In this document: positions 13,517 through 15,912 of the stretch, piece after piece | How positions within the stretch are numbered: the stretch's first letter is position 1 | Layout: each line of letters opens with the position of its first letter | Source of the DNA: Verrucomicrobiota bacterium | Lineage (GTDB): Bacteria; Verrucomicrobiota; Verrucomicrobiia; Chthoniobacterales; UBA10450 | NCBI GenBank assembly: GCA_003218815.1 | Contig: QHON01000148.1 | Span: forward strand, 1-15,912 | Length of the DNA stretch: 15,912 nucleotides | Direction of reading: 5' to 3' | Made by a program: the position numbers and the translations under genes | The notes under the pieces: model-generated | Database searches by the model: none | What the model saw: the letters and a program-made list of their open reading frames with translations, nothing else | What the model was told of the DNA's origin: nothing

Positions 13517-15085
13517 TCAATGCCGCTGCAAGAAGCGATGCACTTCTTCGGCCAGCTTGGGGCCAATCCCTTCCGTAGACGCAATTTGGTCTACCGTCGC
13601 TTTGCGCAGACGATTCACGGAGCCAAACCTCCGTAAGAGCAAGTTCTTCCGGTTCTGACTCACACCTGGGCAATCATCGAGAATACTTTCGCCGACGCGC
13701 TTTTTCATGAGTAGCTGGTGATAGGCGTTGGCGAAGCGATGTGCTTCATCGCGAATGCGCTGAAGCAAGCGCAAAGCACCCGAATCGAGCGGCAATTGCA
13801 GGGGCAGCGCCCGGCCGGGGCGATAAATCTCTTCGTGTTCCTTCGCCAGTCCGATAATCGGAAGGTCATGCAATCCCAGTCGTTGCAGCTCGCGGCATGC
13901 CGAGGAGAGCTGGCCTTTTCCACCATCGACAATGATGAGATCGGGCAGACGAACATACGATTGCGGATTGCGGATTGCGGATTGCGGACTGGTCAGGCGT
14001 TCCGCAATTTCGAAGGCATTCTCTTGCGAATATTCCGCGGCGTTCACGCGCGTTTCCGCAAGCGATAGCAAGACACGCGAATAACGTCGCCGCACGACTT
14101 CCGCCATGCTGGCGAAATCATCTTGTCCTTCCACCGTGCGCACTCGATATCGCCGATAATTATCCTTGTCGGGTACGCCATTTCGGAAACAGACCATCGA
14201 GGCGACGACGTGCGTCGTGGAAATATTCGAAATATCGAAGCATTCCATTACCCGCGGCGGGCGCGGAAGTTGCAGGGCATCGGCCAGCGCCTGCACCTCG
14301 GCCATAGGATCGATTGCGCTCGGGAGACTGCCGCGGGTAAAGCGGCGCGTCGGCTTTGTCGTGCTGCGCAAGTCCTCAACCATGTTGCGAAGTTCGGCGG
14401 CTTTTTCGAAATCCATTTTCCCGGCCGCTTTACGCATCTCCTCTTCGAGCGCGGCGATCATCTCACGCGAATGCCCCTCGAGAAACTCGCAGGCTTGAAC
14501 GACGCGCTCGCGATATTGCTCCGCGCTGATTTCACTCAAGCGCATCGGCACTTGATAAGTAGACGATTTCAATTCGCGCTCCGTCGGCGAACCACGGCCG
14601 AAAGTGAGCACTCCAAATTTCTTGCGCATAAAGTTCAGTGTCTGGCGGAGCGCGCCGGCATGGGCATAGGGCCCGAAGTAGCGGGCGCCATCGTCTTTTT
14701 TAAAACGCGCCAGACGGAAACGCGGCCATTCCTCTGACATGTCGATCTTTACCAGAAGGAAGCGTTTGTCATCGCGAAACGAAATGTTGTAGCGTGGCCG
14801 GTATTCCTTGATCAGCTTGCCCTCGAGCAAAAGCGATTCCGCCTCGCTGCGCACGGTATGCGTCTCAAAATCCCAAACCGCATCGAGCATGGCGCGCGTT
14901 TTCAAATCGGTCTGGGCCACTTTCGATGGCAAGAAATAGGAGCTGACACGTTTGCGCAGGTCGCGCGCTTTGCCGACATAGATCACGCGATTAAAGCGAT
15001 CGCGCATTAAGTAGACACCGGGTTTATGCGGCACTTCGTGCACTCTCTTTTGCAAATCCGGCCTCTCTCTCGTCAATGATGCCAT
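13517..15085 (-). CDS. uvrC: Excinuclease ABC subunit C
   Basis: UvrC makes both incisions beside a DNA lesion during nucleotide excision repair with UvrA and UvrB. From ATG 15085 it is 522 aa, shorter than the common about 600. In order: GIY-YIG nuclease (about 16-100, KPGVYLM and VIYVGKARDLRKRV), UVR motif (about 208-240, MRKAAGKMDFEKAAELRNMV), RNase H-like nuclease with D284 (ECFDISN), D387 (VDGGKGQ) and H449 (RDEAHRFA), and helix-hairpin-helix repeats (about 470-520). The four-Cys segment usually found between GIY-YIG and UVR is absent. Residues 366-376 (SPQSAIRNPQS) come from a heptanucleotide repeat just before the second catalytic Asp. A TTG at 15124 would add 13 residues without family character. 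Upstream of it lies the palindromic element at 15130-15219. Confidence 0.95.
   Translation of the reverse strand: MASLTRERPDLQKRVHEVPHKPGVYLMRDRFNRVIYVGKARDLRKRVSSYFLPSKVAQTDLKTRAMLDAVWDFETHTVRSEAESLLLEGKLIKEYRPRYNISFRDDKRFLLVKIDMSEEWPRFRLARFKKDDGARYFGPYAHAGALRQTLNFMRKKFGVLTFGRGSPTERELKSSTYQVPMRLSEISAEQYRERVVQACEFLEGHSREMIAALEEEMRKAAGKMDFEKAAELRNMVEDLRSTTKPTRRFTRGSLPSAIDPMAEVQALADALQLPRPPRVMECFDISNISTTHVVASMVCFRNGVPDKDNYRRYRVRTVEGQDDFASMAEVVRRRYSRVLLSLAETRVNAAEYSQENAFEIAERLTSPQSAIRNPQSYVRLPDLIIVDGGKGQLSSACRELQRLGLHDLPIIGLAKEHEEIYRPGRALPLQLPLDSGALRLLQRIRDEAHRFANAYHQLLMKKRVGESILDDCPGVSQNRKNLLLRRFGSVNRLRKATVDQIASTEGIGPKLAEEVHRFLQRH
13956..13990. repeat. Heptanucleotide tandem repeat inside uvrC
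   Basis: Plus-strand heptads are TACGATT, GCGGATT three times, and GCGGACT; equivalently GATTGCG occurs in four perfect tandem copies at 13959-13986. It encodes the low-complexity SPQSAIRNPQS in UvrC. Seven bases per unit means that gain or loss of one copy shifts the frame. Confidence 0.88.
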
Positions 15086-15129
15086 TGTTGGGCGGCAATG
15101 TACGCTTGAGGGGAAGATCAACAATCAGC

Positions 15130-15219
15130 AGGTGGATCGAGCAGTCCCTTGCTCGATGTTAGAATGTGGCGGCGAAGCCGCATTAATTTAGCGTCGCCCG
15201 CGGAGCGGCCGATCCACCT
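15130..15219. repeat. 90-nt palindromic element with cloverleaf-like folding
   Basis: Perfect 10-base inverted ends, AGGTGGATCG (15130-15139) and CGATCCACCT (15210-15219), enclose further hairpins: ATCGAGCA/TGCTCGAT around GTCCCT (15136-15157, sharing bases with the left end), GCGGC-GAA-GCCGC, and CCGC-GGA-GCGG. It fills the gap between the M50 gene stop and uvrC. It looks like a short non-autonomous interspersed repeat (REP/MITE-like) or a structured RNA; it has no tRNA features. No second copy is in the window, although the element at 6462-6517 has the same design. Confidence 0.6.
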
Positions 15220-15220
15220 T

Positions 15221-15912
15221 TTACGAAACGCGACGGCGCGGCAGCGCTGACTGCACCATCATGAGCTCGCTCACGTTTTCCGGCGTCAACAAGCCGACCA
15301 ATCGCTTCATGCTGTCGAGCACGGGCACCGCAGGACAATTGCACTCCTGCATAATCCGGAATGCTTCTTCAAAACGTGTGCCGGTAGTAACCGTGGGAAT
15401 ATCGCGCCTCATCACGTCGCCCACGCGGAGCTGCGGATCGTCTCGGCGCAGGGCCGCAATGAGATCGTGCCGTGTGAGCACACCAGCCACGTTTCCGGTT
15501 TCAGCAACGACTGGAAAATCGTGCTGAGAAGTCGCGAGGAGAGCGTCGACCGCTTCTTGGAGCGTCGCGTTTTCCGGAAGGGTATGGAATTCGCGGACCA
15601 TCGCGCTCGAAACCGGAAACCGGCGCGAGACATCTTTCATTTGCGCGAGAGCCGCTTCCTGCGATGCGCCGATGTAAACGAAAAGTGCGATGAAGATCAG
15701 GAATGGATTCCAAATCAGCCCGATGAACCCGAAGACGAATGCAAATCCCTGACCGATGCTTGCCGCCACCTGCGTCGCACGCGCATAACTCAGTCGCGTT
15801 GCAGGGAGCGCGCGCAAGACGCGCCCGCCATCCATTGGAAAGGCAGGCAGCAAATTGAAGAGAAGCAACAGGATGTTGATGGTCAGCAATTGTGCAATGA
15901 GACCGCCCCCTT
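15221..15912 (-). CDS. Site-2 protease (M50) with tandem CBS domains, 3' part
   Basis: M50 site-2 proteases cut substrates within the membrane, often releasing regulatory factors. The gene enters from the right edge, so the N-terminal part with the HExxH zinc motif is missing; the frame is open to the last base. The second active-site motif, NLLPAFPMDGGRVLRAL, is intact, with the third zinc-ligand Asp in MDGG. It is followed by hydrophobic segments (FAFVFGFIGLIWNPFLIFIA and onward) and two CBS domains (starting near SSAMVREFHTLPE and VGDVMRRDIPTV). This order, membrane protease then CBS pair, matches the Rip3-type subgroup. The CBS pair may sense nucleotides and gate the protease. The stop TAA is adjacent to the palindromic element. 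Confidence 0.92.
   Translation of the reverse strand, partial: GGGLIAQLLTINILLLLFNLLPAFPMDGGRVLRALPATRLSYARATQVAASIGQGFAFVFGFIGLIWNPFLIFIALFVYIGASQEAALAQMKDVSRRFPVSSAMVREFHTLPENATLQEAVDALLATSQHDFPVVAETGNVAGVLTRHDLIAALRRDDPQLRVGDVMRRDIPTVTTGTRFEEAFRIMQECNCPAVPVLDSMKRLVGLLTPENVSELMMVQSALPRRRVS

Noticed and set aside
13956..13990. CRISPR-like or VNTR array
   Set aside because: Units are only seven bases with no spacers; this is a coding microsatellite, not a CRISPR.
14123..14737. Plus-strand ORF of 204 aa opposite uvrC
   Set aside because: It lies wholly antisense to a well-supported uvrC domain region, is Arg-rich as expected of a shadow frame, and shows no family motifs.
15130..15219. tRNA or tmRNA-like gene, because of the cloverleaf appearance
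   Set aside because: No T-loop or D-loop consensus, no CCA end, and arm lengths do not fit; the terminal inverted repeats suggest a repeat element.

Overview
The window reads as ordinary chromosomal DNA from a Gram-negative-type bacterium, most likely a member of the Verrucomicrobiota (Chthoniobacter/Spartobacteria-like). This placement is an inference from the character of the predicted proteins, from start codons that mostly lack a Shine-Dalgarno sequence, and from cloverleaf-like intergenic repeats; no marker gene such as rRNA is present. No phage, IS element, CRISPR array or tRNA was seen.

Layout, left to right. (1) The 3' end of thiD (+) converges on a minus-strand group that reads htrA-like protease, a decayed DUF2251-like gene, purD, an S41-type pseudo-protease and rnc. 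purD/S41 overlap by one base and S41/rnc are one base apart, so these three are probably translationally coupled. (2) A plus-strand pair, an HxlR-type regulator (divergent from the htrA-like gene) and a two-CBS-domain protein, is followed by a three-way-junction repeat that supplies the stop codons of both the CBS gene and the convergent pyrC. (3) The minus-strand pyrimidine operon pyrR-pyrB-pyrC is tightly packed (4-base overlap, then 1-base gap) and is preceded by a small unknown ORF and by mrp (Fe-S carrier family ATPase). Directly in front of pyrR is a 33-nt RNA hairpin that matches the PyrR-binding consensus and buries the pyrR Shine-Dalgarno sequence. (4) A small plus-strand lipoprotein gene converges on a Cys-rich zinc-ribbon gene (-). 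(5) On the minus strand follow mrdA (PBP2), uvrC, a 90-nt palindromic repeat element, and the 3' part of an M50 site-2 protease with CBS domains.

Most of the genes are housekeeping: thiamine, purine and pyrimidine synthesis, RNA processing, excision repair, peptidoglycan synthesis and protein quality control. What is unusual lies in the details. The PyrR site is placed for translational repression rather than attenuation. The S41 homologue has lost exactly its catalytic Ser and Lys. Related heptanucleotide repeats are inserted in frame in both uvrC and pyrC. Expected metal or cluster ligands are missing in PyrC, Mrp and UvrC. A DUF2251-like gene is broken by a stop at what was probably a Tyr codon. 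I did not find a convincing new multi-gene system.
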